A stretch of DNA of 64,000 bases from Microbacterium commune (GTDB lineage Bacteria; Actinomycetota; Actinomycetes; Actinomycetales; Microbacteriaceae), in assembly GCF_014836945.1 (NCBI RefSeq), contig NZ_JACSPX010000003.1, positions 367,166 to 431,165 of the forward strand, in the 5' to 3' direction. The translations under genes were made by a program, and so were the position numbers. The notes under the pieces are model-generated. The model was not told the origin of the DNA. It was given only the letters and a program-made list of their open reading frames with translations, and searched no databases. Below are positions 38,717 to 49,205 of this stretch, one piece after another. Each line of letters begins with the position of its first letter. Position 1 is the stretch's first letter.

Positions 38717-39171
38717 TCGAGATCAACAACGAATCGGCGATCGCCGTTGACGAGACCGTGCTGCAGCGGCTCACCGACTTCAACCTCGCGCAGCTGCACG
38801 TCAGCCCCGACGCGGAGGTCGCGATCGTGCTCGTCGACGAGGGCGCCATGGAGTCGCTGCACGTGCAGTGGATGGATGAGCCGGGCCCCACCGACGTGCT
38901 GAGCTTCCCGATGGACGAGCTGCGTCCGGGCAGTCCGGAGAACCCGACGCCTCCCGGCCTGCTCGGAGACATCGTGCTGTGCCCGCAGGTCGCGGAGGCT
39001 CAGGCGCAGACCGCCGGTCACTCGCTGATGGACGAGCTCATCCTGCTGACCACGCACGGTCTGCTGCACCTGCTCGGCTTCGACCACGCCGAACCCGACG
39101 AGGAGCGTGAGATGTTCGGGCTGCAGAAGTCGCTGATCGAGGGCTTCGCGCGCGTCGAACGCGGTCGATGA
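38713..39171 (+). CDS. ybeY: Endoribonuclease YbeY
   Basis: A 152-residue zinc-dependent RNase for 16S rRNA 3'-end maturation and ribosome quality control. The metal motif [11 protein letters not shown] occupies residues 115-125. GTG 38713 overlaps the phoH stop (GTGA), and its own stop overlaps the next gene (ATGA), showing tight coupling in the phoH-ybeY-CBS protein-era unit. Confidence 0.95.
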   Translation: MIEINNESAIAVDETVLQRLTDFNLAQLHVSPDAEVAIVLVDEGAMESLHVQWMDEPGPTDVLSFPMDELRPGSPENPTPPGLLGDIVLCPQVAEAQAQTAGHSLMDELILLTTHGLLHLLGFDHAEPDEEREMFGLQKSLIEGFARVERGR

Positions 39172-40460
39172 CCCCCGCGATACTCCTCGCGGCCGCCGTG
39201 CTGCTGGTCGCCTTCGGCGGCCTGATGGCCGCGGTCGACGCGGCCTTCTCGGTCAGCTCGAACAGCGACCTCGAGAACATGTCGGCCGATGGCCGCAACG
39301 CCGAGGCCCTCGCGCGCATCGCCGCCGATCCCGCGCCGCACGTGAACGCCGTGGCGTTCATGCGCGTGCTCTCCGAGACCACGGCCGCGGTGCTCGTCAC
39401 CGTCGCGCTCGACGCCCTGCTGCCGAGCATCTGGTGGGCGATGCTGGCGGCCGCGGTGCTGATGACGGCCATCACGTTCGTGCTCGTCGGATCGAGCCCC
39501 CGCTCGTTCGGCCGGCTGCACGCGACGTCGATGCTGCGCACCTGGGCGCCCGTCGTGCGCGGCATGCGCATCCTGCTCGGGCCGCTCGCCCAGGCTCTCG
39601 TCTCGGCCGGTCAGCGCGTGACACCGGGCACCGGCCGCAGCAGCTTCGCCTCTGAGGAGCAGCTGCTGAGCATGGTCGACGAGGCGGCGTCGAACCTGCT
39701 TATCGAGGAGGACGACCGCGACCTGATCCACTCCGTGTTCGACTTCACCGACCAGTTCGTGCGCGCGGTGATGGTGCCGCGCACCGAGATGATGACGGTG
39801 GATGCCGAGGCGACCACCACCGAGGCGATGGAGCTCTTCCTGCGCACCGGCGTCTCGCGCATGCCGGTCGTCGACGACGACGCGGATGACGTCGTCGGTG
39901 TGCTGTACCTGAAGGACCTCGTGCAGTTCGCGTACCGCGACGAGAGCGCGTGGCGTGGGCGGCCCGTGCGGCCGATCGCGCGACCGGCGGTCTACGTGCC
40001 CGAGTCGATGCGCGCCGAGACGCTGCTTCAGCAGATGAAGCGCGACGCGGTGCACGTGTGCATGGTCATCGACGAGCACGGCGGTATCTCGGGCCTGGTC
40101 ACGCTCGAGGATCTCATCGAGGAGCTCGTCGGCGAGATCGCGGACGAGTACGACCGGGGACCGGCCGAGGTGGTGGAGCTGCCCGACGGCCGCTACCGCG
40201 TCAACTCCCGCCTCGGTCTGGAAGACGTGGGCGACCTGTTCGGGCTCGAGCTCGAAGACGACGACGTCGATTCGATCGGCGGCCTGCTGGCGAAGGAGCT
40301 CGGTCGGATCCCGCAGCCGGGTGCCACGGTGACCGTGCAGGGCCTCGTGCTCACCGGCGGGGCGTCGCGCGGCCGCGGGCGCGGGATCGCGACGGTGTTC
40401 GTCGAGCGGGCGGCGGCGGGTTGGGATGATGAACGCGATGGAGGACAGGGCGATGACTGA
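39168..40460 (+). CDS. CNNM/CorC-type hemolysin-family membrane protein
   Basis: A 430-residue protein. A membrane domain of the DUF21/CNNM type (about 1-145, with three to four hydrophobic segments) is followed by two CBS domains ([12 protein letters not shown] onwards, about 200-320) and a C-terminal CorC/HlyC domain (about 340-420). Such proteins are connected to Mg2+ or Co2+ efflux rather than haemolysis. It starts within the last bases of ybeY and overlaps era by eight bases. Confidence 0.9.
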   Translation: MTPAILLAAAVLLVAFGGLMAAVDAAFSVSSNSDLENMSADGRNAEALARIAADPAPHVNAVAFMRVLSETTAAVLVTVALDALLPSIWWAMLAAAVLMTAITFVLVGSSPRSFGRLHATSMLRTWAPVVRGMRILLGPLAQALVSAGQRVTPGTGRSSFASEEQLLSMVDEAASNLLIEEDDRDLIHSVFDFTDQFVRAVMVPRTEMMTVDAEATTTEAMELFLRTGVSRMPVVDDDADDVVGVLYLKDLVQFAYRDESAWRGRPVRPIARPAVYVPESMRAETLLQQMKRDAVHVCMVIDEHGGISGLVTLEDLIEELVGEIADEYDRGPAEVVELPDGRYRVNSRLGLEDVGDLFGLELEDDDVDSIGGLLAKELGRIPQPGATVTVQGLVLTGGASRGRGRGIATVFVERAAAGWDDERDGGQGDD

Positions 40461-41355
40461 TCGAGAGAAGACGCGCAGCGGATTCGTGACCTTCGTCGGG
40501 CGACCGAACGTCGGCAAGTCGACGCTGACGAACGCCCTGGTGGGTGAGAAGATCGCGATCACGAGCGAGAAGCCGCAGACCACGCGACGGGCGATCCGGG
40601 GCATCCTGAACCGCCCCGACGGTCAGCTCGTGATCGTCGACACACCCGGCATCCACAAGCCCCGCACGCTCCTCGGCGAGCGGCTGAACGACCTGGTCGA
40701 GCAGGTGCTCGGCGACGTCGACGTGATCGGATTCTGCGTGCCGGCCACCGAGAAGGTCGGCCCAGGAGACCGGCGCATCGCCGCGTCGTTGGACGGCTAC
40801 TCTCGTGCGAAGAAGGTCGCGATCGTGACCAAGACCGATGCCGCGCACCGCGACGACATCGTCGAGCGGCTCATGGAGGTCGACTCGCTGCGCGAGGACT
40901 GGGCCGCCGTGATCCCGCTGTCGGCACTGACCCGCGAGCAGCTCGACGTGCTGGCCGACGAGATGCTGCAGCTGATGCCCATCGGTCCGCGCCTCTACGA
41001 CGAGGGGATCGTCACCGACGAGTCGGATGAGGACCGCATCGCCGAGATCATCCGCGAGGCGGCGCTGGAGGGCGTGCGCGACGAGCTGCCGCACTCGATC
41101 GCGGTCGTCGTCGATGACGTGGCAGCCCGGGAGGACAGCGACCTCACCGACATCCACGCATCGATCGTCGTCGAACGCGACAGCCAGAAGGCGATCATCA
41201 TCGGGCGCAAGGGCGCTCGCCTGCGCGACGTCGGCGCGGCTGCACGCGCGGGGATCGAGGAGCTCCTCGGCACGCGCGTGTTCTTGAAGCTGCATGTGAA
41301 GGTCGCGAAGGAGTGGCAGCGCGATCCGAAGCAGCTGGGGCGGCTCGGGTTCTGA
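40453..41355 (+). CDS. era: GTPase Era
   Basis: A 300-residue GTPase that binds the 3' end of 16S rRNA and is required for 30S assembly. G1 is GRPNVGKS (16-23), followed by the switch TTRRAIRGI and DTPGIHKPR. A KH domain (about 215-290) ends the protein, with the IIGRKGARLRDVG loop. GGAGG at 40440-40444 favours ATG 40453 over ATGs at 40426 and 40438. It ends the lepA-to-era ribosome/heat-shock region. Confidence 0.95.
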   Translation: MTDREKTRSGFVTFVGRPNVGKSTLTNALVGEKIAITSEKPQTTRRAIRGILNRPDGQLVIVDTPGIHKPRTLLGERLNDLVEQVLGDVDVIGFCVPATEKVGPGDRRIAASLDGYSRAKKVAIVTKTDAAHRDDIVERLMEVDSLREDWAAVIPLSALTREQLDVLADEMLQLMPIGPRLYDEGIVTDESDEDRIAEIIREAALEGVRDELPHSIAVVVDDVAAREDSDLTDIHASIVVERDSQKAIIIGRKGARLRDVGAAARAGIEELLGTRVFLKLHVKVAKEWQRDPKQLGRLGF

Positions 41356-43317
<1,962 letters not shown>

Positions 43318-43321
43318 GCGC

Positions 43322-43359
43322 GCATGATCCCGATCACGGCTTGATGATCGGGATCATGC
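43322..43359. terminator. Shared terminator between leuA and the convergent gene
   Basis: A perfect 15-base stem (43322-43336 with 43345-43359) with an eight-base loop. It begins five bases after the leuA stop and lies largely inside the last codons and stop of the convergent membrane protein gene. Confidence 0.75.
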
Positions 43360-44020
43360 CCGTCTCGGTGGCCACCTTGCGGCGGTACAGGCGGCGCTGC
43401 TCGGGCAGCGACACGTCGAACACGACGGCGAGCACCCGGATCACGGCGGTAACGACGATCCCGATCACCGCGGCGAGCGTGATCGAGACGTCGAAGGCGT
43501 TCAGGATGATGATGGCCGTGCATCCGGCGCCCGCTGCCACGGCGTAGAGCGAGCCGACGTGCATGATCGCGACGGGCAGACCCATCAGCACGTCGCGCAG
43601 CACCCCGCCGCCGACGGCCGCGCACACGCCGATGAAGACCGCGGGAACGGGAGGGATCCCGAATGCGATCGCCTTGCTGACGCCGAACGCGCCGAACATG
43701 CCGATCACGGCGGCATCGAGGACGACGATCAGGGTGTTGATGCGGTTCAGCACGCCGGCGAGCAGCATCCCGAACAGCGCGGCACCGGTCGCGGTGATGA
43801 GGTACCACTCGTTCTGCAGGGTCGCGGGCGGCTGACCGATCAGCAGGTCGCGGATGAGACCGCCGCCCATGCCGATCATGATGCCGATGATCGCGACGCC
43901 GAGCCAGTCGAGGCGGCGCTGGCCCTGGAAGCCGGAGGCGAACATCGCCCCCTGGATGCCGCCGAGCCCGACGCCGAGCAGATCAGCCCAGAGCGGGATG
44001 GTGAAGAGCGGTTCCGTCAC
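43334..44020 (-). CDS. TRIC/UPF0126-family membrane protein
   Basis: A 228-residue protein with about six to seven hydrophobic helices and two copies of the UPF0126 signature, [11 protein letters not shown] and [10 protein letters not shown], each opening a three-helix repeat. Prokaryotic members are trimeric intracellular cation channel homologues (YadS group); glycine transport has also been proposed for some. GTG 44020 ([11 protein letters not shown]) is fixed by GAGAAT six bases upstream. The gene is divergent from recO with 36 bases between starts. Confidence 0.88.
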   Translation of the reverse strand: MTEPLFTIPLWADLLGVGLGGIQGAMFASGFQGQRRLDWLGVAIIGIMIGMGGGLIRDLLIGQPPATLQNEWYLITATGAALFGMLLAGVLNRINTLIVVLDAAVIGMFGAFGVSKAIAFGIPPVPAVFIGVCAAVGGGVLRDVLMGLPVAIMHVGSLYAVAAGAGCTAIIILNAFDVSITLAAVIGIVVTAVIRVLAVVFDVSLPEQRRLYRRKVATETGMIPIIKP

Positions 44021-44026
44021 CCGTCC

Positions 44027-44032
44027 ATTCTC
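44027..44032 (-). promoter_or_regulatory. -10 box, leaderless start of the TRIC-like gene
   Basis: GAGAAT on the minus strand, six bases before GTG 44020. Confidence 0.4.
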
Positions 44033-44044
44033 TCGTGCCCGGGA

Positions 44045-44050
44045 GATAAT
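44045..44050 (+). promoter_or_regulatory. -10 box, leaderless start of recO
   Basis: GATAAT six bases before GTG 44057. Confidence 0.5.
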
Positions 44051-44056
44051 CGAGGG

Positions 44057-44800
44057 GTGCCCACCTATCGAGATGAAGCGGTGATCCTGCGCACCCACAA
44101 GCTGGGTGAGGCCGATCGCATCGTCACGATGCTGTCACGGCGCAACGGAAAGATCCGCGCGGTCGCGAAGGGCGTGCGGCGCACCTCGTCGAAGTTCGGC
44201 TCCCGGCTCGAGCCGTTCATGGTCGCCGATGTGCAGATGTACAAGGGGCGATCGCTCGACATCGTGCAGCAGGCCGAGTCGCTGGGCGCTTACGGGGCCG
44301 ACATCGCGGTCGACTACGAGCGCTTCACCGCGGCCAGTGCGATGGTCGAGACCGCCGACCGGCTCAACGAGGCCGAGGCGACCGCTGAGCAGTATCTGCT
44401 GCTCGTCGGGGGGCTGCGGTCGCTCTCGCGCGGCGAGCATGCTGCCCGCAGCATCCTGGACTCCTACCTGCTTCGCGTCATGGCCCTGTCGGGCTGGGCT
44501 CCGGCTCTCGATGACTGCGCCCGATGCGGCGCGCCGGGCCCGCACCGGCATTTCGGGGCGCAGCTGGGCGGGTCGGTGTGCGACGCGTGCGCCCCCGCCG
44601 GCAGCCCGCGGATCTCGTCGTCGTCGCTGGCGCTGCTGCGGGCGCTGATCGGCGGCGACTGGACGATGGTGGATGCCGCAGCTCCGGCCGACATGGCAGC
44701 CGCGTCCGGCACGGTCGCCGCATACGCCCAGTGGCATCTCGAGCGCGGCATCCGCTCCCTCGAGCACGTCACCCACCCGTCGAGCATTGGAGCACGGTGA
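44057..44800 (+). CDS. recO: DNA repair protein RecO
   Basis: A 247-residue recombination mediator that helps load RecA at gaps with RecR. It has the N-terminal OB fold ([20 protein letters not shown]), a helical domain and a zinc-binding set CARCG...CDAC (around residues 155-182). GTG 44057 is chosen from the -10 spacing and the family start. It overlaps uppS by four bases (GTGA), the usual recO-uppS pair. Confidence 0.94.
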   Translation: MPTYRDEAVILRTHKLGEADRIVTMLSRRNGKIRAVAKGVRRTSSKFGSRLEPFMVADVQMYKGRSLDIVQQAESLGAYGADIAVDYERFTAASAMVETADRLNEAEATAEQYLLLVGGLRSLSRGEHAARSILDSYLLRVMALSGWAPALDDCARCGAPGPHRHFGAQLGGSVCDACAPAGSPRISSSSLALLRALIGGDWTMVDAAAPADMAAASGTVAAYAQWHLERGIRSLEHVTHPSSIGAR

Positions 44801-45600
44801 CCCCGAAGCCCTACACGCACAAGGACGCGGTGCCGTTCCGCCCGCTCGACTGGACGGGCAGGACTCCGCCGGCGTTCCCGGCCGTGCCGGAGCATGTCGC
44901 GATCGTGATGGACGGGAACGGACGCTGGGCCAACCGCCGCGGCCTCAGCCGTGTCGAGGGTCACAAGGCCGGCGAGGAGGTGCTGCTCGATGTCGTGGCC
45001 GGCGCCATCCAGGCGGGGGTGAAGCACCTGTCGGTCTACGCGTTCTCCACCGAGAACTGGGCCCGCTCGCCGGAGGAGGTGCGCTTCCTGATGGGCTACA
45101 ACCGCGACGTGCTGCATCGGCGGCGCGATCAGCTCAACGAGTGGGGCGTGCGGGTGCGCTGGGCCGGGCGCAAGCCGCGCCTGTGGGGATCGGTCATCAA
45201 GGAGCTGCAGTTCGCCGAGCAGCTCACCAAGGACAACGACGTGCTCACCCTCACCATGTGCGTGAACTACGGCGGCCGCGTCGAGCTCGTCGACGCGATG
45301 CGGGCCATGGCGGAAGAGGTGAAGGCGGGGCGGATGCGCCCGAGCGCCATCACCGAGAAGCAGATCCGCAGGCACCTGTACGTGCCGGACATGCCCGACG
45401 TCGATCTGTTCCTGCGCAGCTCGGGGGAGCAGCGCACGTCGAACTTCCTGCTCTGGCAGGCCGCGTACGCCGAGATGGTCTTCCTCGACACGCTCTGGCC
45501 GGACTTCTCCCGCGAGGAGCTGTGGCGGGCGATCGAGATCTACCTGGCGCGGGATCGCCGCTTCGGGGGAGCCGTGGACGCGCCCGACGCGCCCGCCTGA
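44797..45600 (+). CDS. uppS: Isoprenyl (undecaprenyl) diphosphate synthase
   Basis: A 267-residue cis-prenyltransferase that makes the polyprenyl carrier for peptidoglycan and other wall polymers. The substrate motif [10 protein letters not shown] (catalytic Asp39) and the C-terminal [15 protein letters not shown] and E...F..LWPDF motifs are intact. The exact chain length of the product cannot be read from sequence. It is coupled to recO. Confidence 0.94.
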   Translation: MTPKPYTHKDAVPFRPLDWTGRTPPAFPAVPEHVAIVMDGNGRWANRRGLSRVEGHKAGEEVLLDVVAGAIQAGVKHLSVYAFSTENWARSPEEVRFLMGYNRDVLHRRRDQLNEWGVRVRWAGRKPRLWGSVIKELQFAEQLTKDNDVLTLTMCVNYGGRVELVDAMRAMAEEVKAGRMRPSAITEKQIRRHLYVPDMPDVDLFLRSSGEQRTSNFLLWQAAYAEMVFLDTLWPDFSREELWRAIEIYLARDRRFGGAVDAPDAPA

Positions 45601-45607
45601 CGCGGCT

Positions 45608-45660
45608 GCCTGAGGCGGCTGGTAGCAGCCTGCTGCCTGACGCGGCTGGTAGCAGCCTGC
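45608..45660. repeat. Tandem 26-base repeat, two copies, after uppS
   Basis: Copies at 45608-45633 and 45635-45660 differ at one position. Each contains GGCTG-GTAG-CAGCC, a five-base hairpin with a four-base loop. They occupy the short space between convergent uppS and the DUF222/HNH pseudogene and may act as terminators. Confidence 0.75.
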
Positions 45661-45676
45661 GCCTGACCTGCGCGGC

Positions 45677-47288
45677 TCAGGTGTCAGTCGCCTCCCAGGG
45701 TGGCGTCTCGTCGTGGGCGGCCCAGTCGCCACGCGCCGGCCAGTCGACGTGCGTGGGCCGGTCGCCGTGCGCGGCCCCGCGGGTGGGCGTGTCGGGTGGC
45801 TCGGACCGTGGCGGATCACACGTGTCGGGTGGCCAGGGCCCGGTGGGCACGAACATGACGCGGCGAGGCGGTGGGTCGAGGTGGGTGCGCCCGGAGGGGC
45901 TGGTCCACTCGAGCGACCAGTCGGGCAGCTGACGGGCAGTCCAGCGGAACTGCGCCGGTATGTCCGGATGCTTCAGAGCATGGTGGGTGAGGCAGAGGTA
46001 GGCGAGGTTGTCGGTGCGGGTGGGGCCGCCGCGGGCCCAGTCGATGGTGTGGTCGGATTCGCAGCGGTGGACGGGCATGCGGCAGCCGGGGAAACGGCAG
46101 TGCTGATCGCGGGCGCGCAGGTATCGGCGCATCGGCTCGGTCGGGGTGTAGGTGTCGGTTTCGGTGACGAATCCGGTCGGGTCGAGGAACAGACGGGTCC
46201 ATCCGGTGGACTGCCCGGCGAGTCGACGGGCAGTGTCGGGGTGCAGGGTGCCATGGCCGTCGAGCTGGGCGGGGGTCTCGTCGACACCGGCGAGGGTGGT
46301 CGCGGCGACCGTGACCTGGATGCGGGCGTGGATGTTCTCGAGACCGGTGCCCATGATCGCGCTCGGTGCTGCGCTGAGCAGGAGGTCGCTGAGCAGTTCG
46401 GTGCGGATCTCGTCCAGCGCGCGGCTGTCGGTCGGGATCTGGATGACTGTGGGACCCGCCGCGATGATGCGCTCCATCGCGTCGTCGTACGCCTCCCACG
46501 CCCCCGGGACATCGAACAGGTCGAACGGGTCGAACGGGTCGAACGGGTCGGTGGCGCAGGTGTCGCCGGTTCCGGAGATCGCCCCGGTGGCAACCGCGGT
46601 GGCCTCGGCGGCCGCCGCTGCGGCCGCGGCGCGAGCGGCCTCGAACTCGAGATCGGCCTCGACGTCGGAGGGGAGGGTGGGAGTGCGGTTCTCGGGATGC
46701 TGTCGCTGCGTGCGGGCCATCGTGGTGAGACGGTCGAGGATGGCGACGGCCTTGTACGTGGGCATGACCGCCTGCAGCAGAGACATCTCATCGTCGAGCT
46801 CCCGCACGCTCACCACCTGCTGAGCGGTCGCCGCGCGGTGCCGCTCGGCCACTGTCTGCGGCGCGAGCGCCGCGACGAGCTGCCGCACGTGAGCCCGAGT
46901 TCGGGCCGGGGCTTCGGTCTCGGCGAACTCCAGTGCTGCCGCCTCGTACAGCACCCTCGGTCGCCGTACCGCCGCTGCGCGCCTGGATCAGTGGGCCCGC
47001 CGCACGGAGGATCTCGCGCACATCGCGCAGTGCGCGGGCGTCCGAGAATGCCTGCTCGACGGCGCCCTTCGCCATCCTCCCGGCTGCGGAGTACTCCGCC
47101 ACCATCGACCGGCGGATCGCCTCACGATGCATCGGGGCGGTGGCGACATCGGCATCCATCACCTCCACGCGCTGAGCCAACAGCGTCGCCGCCCGCGCCT
47201 GGAGGCGGTTGATCTCGGCGCGCACATCGAGCCACTCGTCCAACAGCTCGCGCTGCCGGGCGAACGGATCAATCGATGTGGTGGCCAT
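45677..47288 (-). pseudogene. DUF222/HNH endonuclease gene, broken by frameshift and deletion
   Basis: The N-terminal part (from ATG 47288, MATTSIDPFARQRELLDEWL) has the DUF222 start and reaches ALRDVREILRAAG. From about 46955 the similarity continues in another frame, as VLYEAAALEFAETEAPAR. Between them only about a dozen codons remain, where the family has about 30, so bases are missing as well as the frame being shifted. The C-terminal frame (to 45677) is intact for 425 codons and holds the HNH site (CRFPGCRMPVH, ESDHTIDWARGG, CLTHH). DUF222/HNH proteins are abundant in actinobacteria, with no clear function. A truncated product from GTG 46954 is possible. Confidence 0.75.
46514..46549. 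repeat. Nine-base tandem repeat inside the HNH pseudogene
   Basis: Four units of GAACGGGTC (the first with one change), encoding DPF-DPF-DPF-DLF on the minus strand. Such in-frame repeats often vary in copy number. Confidence 0.8.
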
Positions 47289-47294
47289 ACGAGA

Positions 47295-47300
47295 ACGGTA
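47295..47300 (-). promoter_or_regulatory. -10 box, leaderless start of the DUF222/HNH gene
   Basis: TACCGT on the minus strand, six bases before ATG 47288. The promoter is preserved although the gene is broken. Confidence 0.45.
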
Positions 47301-47343
47301 GAACATACCTCCGACATTCAGCTGCCGCAGGCAGAGCGGGCGC

Positions 47344-47916
47344 TCAGGAATCGGCGACGGCGAGCCGCGCGAGCCAGCGCTCCGTCTCGCGCGGATGGCG
47401 GAAGCGCACGATCGTCAGATGCGGATGCCGCCGTTCGACATCCGGCATCCGCTCCGTCCACTTGTGCAGAGTTCTTGTCTGCCACAGCAGGAGGTTCTCC
47501 TCGGGGTCGCGCCGGAACATGTTCGAGATCCCGCGCTCCCGGTTGCCGTTCCACAGCTCGGTCCTCAGCACCTGCCGAGCGACCGTGCGGCGCACGAGCC
47601 GCGTGCGCACCACGCGGTACGGATAATCGAGCCACAGCACGAGCTCTGCGCGAGGAGCGAGCACCGCCTCTGTGCCCCTGCTCGTGTACTGCCACTCGGT
47701 GATCCAGCGCTCATCGGCGGCGAACGCCCGCACGTCGTCGAGGAACTCGGGCCGAGGTGTCCACTCCGGCCCGTGGAACAGGGCGTCGAGCTCGACGTGA
47801 CGCAGGTTCCAGATCACGGCGAGGCGCCGCGCGAGCGTGGTCTTGCCTGATCCCGTCACTCCGGCGATCAGCACCCGCGACGGTCGCAGAGGGAGGGCGT
47901 CTTCGGCAGTCAGCAC
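47344..47916 (-). CDS. P-loop NTPase, adenylate kinase-like
   Basis: A 190-residue protein with Walker A GVTGSGKTT (19-27), followed by ELDALFHGPEWTPR and LVLWLDYP. This layout matches the small kinase-like family often called topology modulation (FlaR) proteins. The substrate is unknown. GTG 47916 is supported by TAGCCT six bases upstream. The gene is divergent from the DsbA-family gene. Confidence 0.75.
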   Translation of the reverse strand: MLTAEDALPLRPSRVLIAGVTGSGKTTLARRLAVIWNLRHVELDALFHGPEWTPRPEFLDDVRAFAADERWITEWQYTSRGTEAVLAPRAELVLWLDYPYRVVRTRLVRRTVARQVLRTELWNGNRERGISNMFRRDPEENLLLWQTRTLHKWTERMPDVERRHPHLTIVRFRHPRETERWLARLAVADS

Positions 47917-47922
47917 CCGAGA

Positions 47923-47928
47923 AGGCTA
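47923..47928 (-). promoter_or_regulatory. -10 box, leaderless start of the P-loop NTPase gene
   Basis: TAGCCT on the minus strand, six bases before GTG 47916. Confidence 0.45.
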
Positions 47929-47972
47929 GTCGATCGGGAATATGCGCACCGGGGCATGCGGTTGTCACCCAT

Positions 47973-48641
47973 GTGAGCGAACCCATCTCCATCGACATCT
48001 GGTCCGACATCGCCTGCCCCTGGTGCTACATCGGCAAGCGCAACCTCGAGAAGGGGCTCGCCGCGACCGCCGGCGATGACGACGCGCCGCAGGTGCGGAT
48101 CACCTTCCACTCGTTCGAGCTCTCGCCCGACACCCCCGTCGACTTCGACGGCGACGAGATCGACTTCCTCGCCGGGCACAAGGGCATGCCGCGCGAGCAG
48201 GTCGAGCAGATGCTCGGGCAGGTGACGAGCGTCGCCGCGGCGGCGGGGCTGGAGTACCGCTTCGATCTGCTGCAGCACACGAACACCGTCAAGGCGCACG
48301 AGCTGCTGCACTTCGCGAAGGCGAAGGGCCTGCAGCACGAGATGGAGGAGAGGCTCATGTCGGCCTACTTCACCGAGGGCAGGCACGTGGGTCGTGTCGA
48401 TGATCTGGTCGCCCTGGCCGAGGAGGTCGGGTTGGATGCCGCCGAGGCGCGCTCAGCGCTCGAATCGAGCGCCTACCTCGACGCCGTCCGCGCAGATCAG
48501 GCGCAGGCGCGCGCCTACGGCATCAACGGCGTGCCGTTCTTCGTCATCGACGGCCAGTACGGCGTGAGCGGTGCCCAGCCTCCCGAGGCGTTCGAGAACG
48601 TCATCCGAGACGTGTGGGCGCAGAAGAGCGCCGCGAGCTGA
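47973..48641 (+). CDS. DsbA-family oxidoreductase (FrnE type)
   Basis: A 222-residue thioredoxin-fold protein with the active-site pair Cys15-Pro-Trp-Cys18 (SDIACPWCYIGKR), an inserted helical domain and the cis-Pro segment INGVPFFVIDGQYGVSGAQP. With no signal peptide it should be cytoplasmic, as are FrnE-like proteins linked to oxidative stress. GTG 47973 is the likely start. It ends one base before the convergent peroxidase gene, with no gap. Confidence 0.88.
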   Translation: MSEPISIDIWSDIACPWCYIGKRNLEKGLAATAGDDDAPQVRITFHSFELSPDTPVDFDGDEIDFLAGHKGMPREQVEQMLGQVTSVAAAAGLEYRFDLLQHTNTVKAHELLHFAKAKGLQHEMEERLMSAYFTEGRHVGRVDDLVALAEEVGLDAAEARSALESSAYLDAVRADQAQARAYGINGVPFFVIDGQYGVSGAQPPEAFENVIRDVWAQKSAAS

Positions 48642-49145
48642 TCAGCGACCCGCCTCCGTCAGCGCCGTCTCGATCGCCGAGACGATCTCGACGGAGTCCG
48701 GGAGCTGCTTCGGGCGGAAGCGCTGCACCGACCCGTCCGCGCCGACCAGGAACTTCTCGAAGTTCCACTCCACCCGGCCGGCCCTGCCATCGGCATCCGG
48801 AGTCTCCTTCAGAGCCTTGTAGAGGTCGTGCGCGCTGCGTCCGTTGACCTTGACCTTGTCGTTGATCGGGAAGGTGACGCCGTAACTGGTCGAGCAGAAC
48901 TCGAGGATCTTCTCGATCGACCCCGGCTCCTGACCGAAGAACTGGTTGCAGGGGAAGCCGATGACGCTGAAACCGCGATCGGCGTAGCGCTGCTGCAGCT
49001 GCTCGAGCTGCGTGTACTGCGGAGTGAGCCCGCACTTCGACGCGACGTTCACCACCAGCAGCACGTCTGCGCCGATGTCGTCGAGAGTCTTCGAGGCGCC
49101 CTCGGCGTCGGTGAACGGGATCTGTCGCAGGGTCGCATCGGCCAT
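48642..49145 (-). CDS. Glutathione peroxidase family protein (Cys type)
   Basis: A 167-residue thiol peroxidase with the active-site Cys38 in NVASKCGL, Gln68 in FPCNQFFGQEPGS and Trp/Asn in VEWNFEKFL. The active-site residue is Cys, not selenocysteine. In actinobacteria, which use mycothiol, such enzymes probably take electrons from thioredoxin. ATG 49145 is fixed by TAGGCT six bases upstream. The convergent DsbA-like neighbour suggests a shared redox theme, but they are not cotranscribed. Confidence 0.9.
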   Translation of the reverse strand: MADATLRQIPFTDAEGASKTLDDIGADVLLVVNVASKCGLTPQYTQLEQLQQRYADRGFSVIGFPCNQFFGQEPGSIEKILEFCSTSYGVTFPINDKVKVNGRSAHDLYKALKETPDADGRAGRVEWNFEKFLVGADGSVQRFRPKQLPDSVEIVSAIETALTEAGR

Positions 49146-49151
49146 CTCCAC

Positions 49152-49157
49152 AGCCTA
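49152..49157 (-). promoter_or_regulatory. -10 box, leaderless start of the peroxidase gene
   Basis: TAGGCT on the minus strand, six bases before ATG 49145. Confidence 0.5.
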
Positions 49158-49190
49158 AGCGCGCGGTGCCCTGGTCCGGCCGCCGTCTGG

Positions 49191-49196
49191 GAGAAT
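49191..49196 (+). promoter_or_regulatory. -10 box of the dusB-dgt-dnaG operon
   Basis: GAGAAT nine bases before ATG 49206, which would leave a leader of only two or three bases. Confidence 0.35.
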
Positions 49197-49205
49197 GGAC
49201 AAGAC

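Noticed and set aside
46788..46960. C-terminal tail of the first HNH fragment (Arg/Gly-rich)
   Set aside because: It is out-of-frame translation beyond the frameshift, not a real protein segment.
48642..49145. Selenocysteine peroxidase
   Set aside because: The active-site codon specifies Cys and no in-frame TGA is present.
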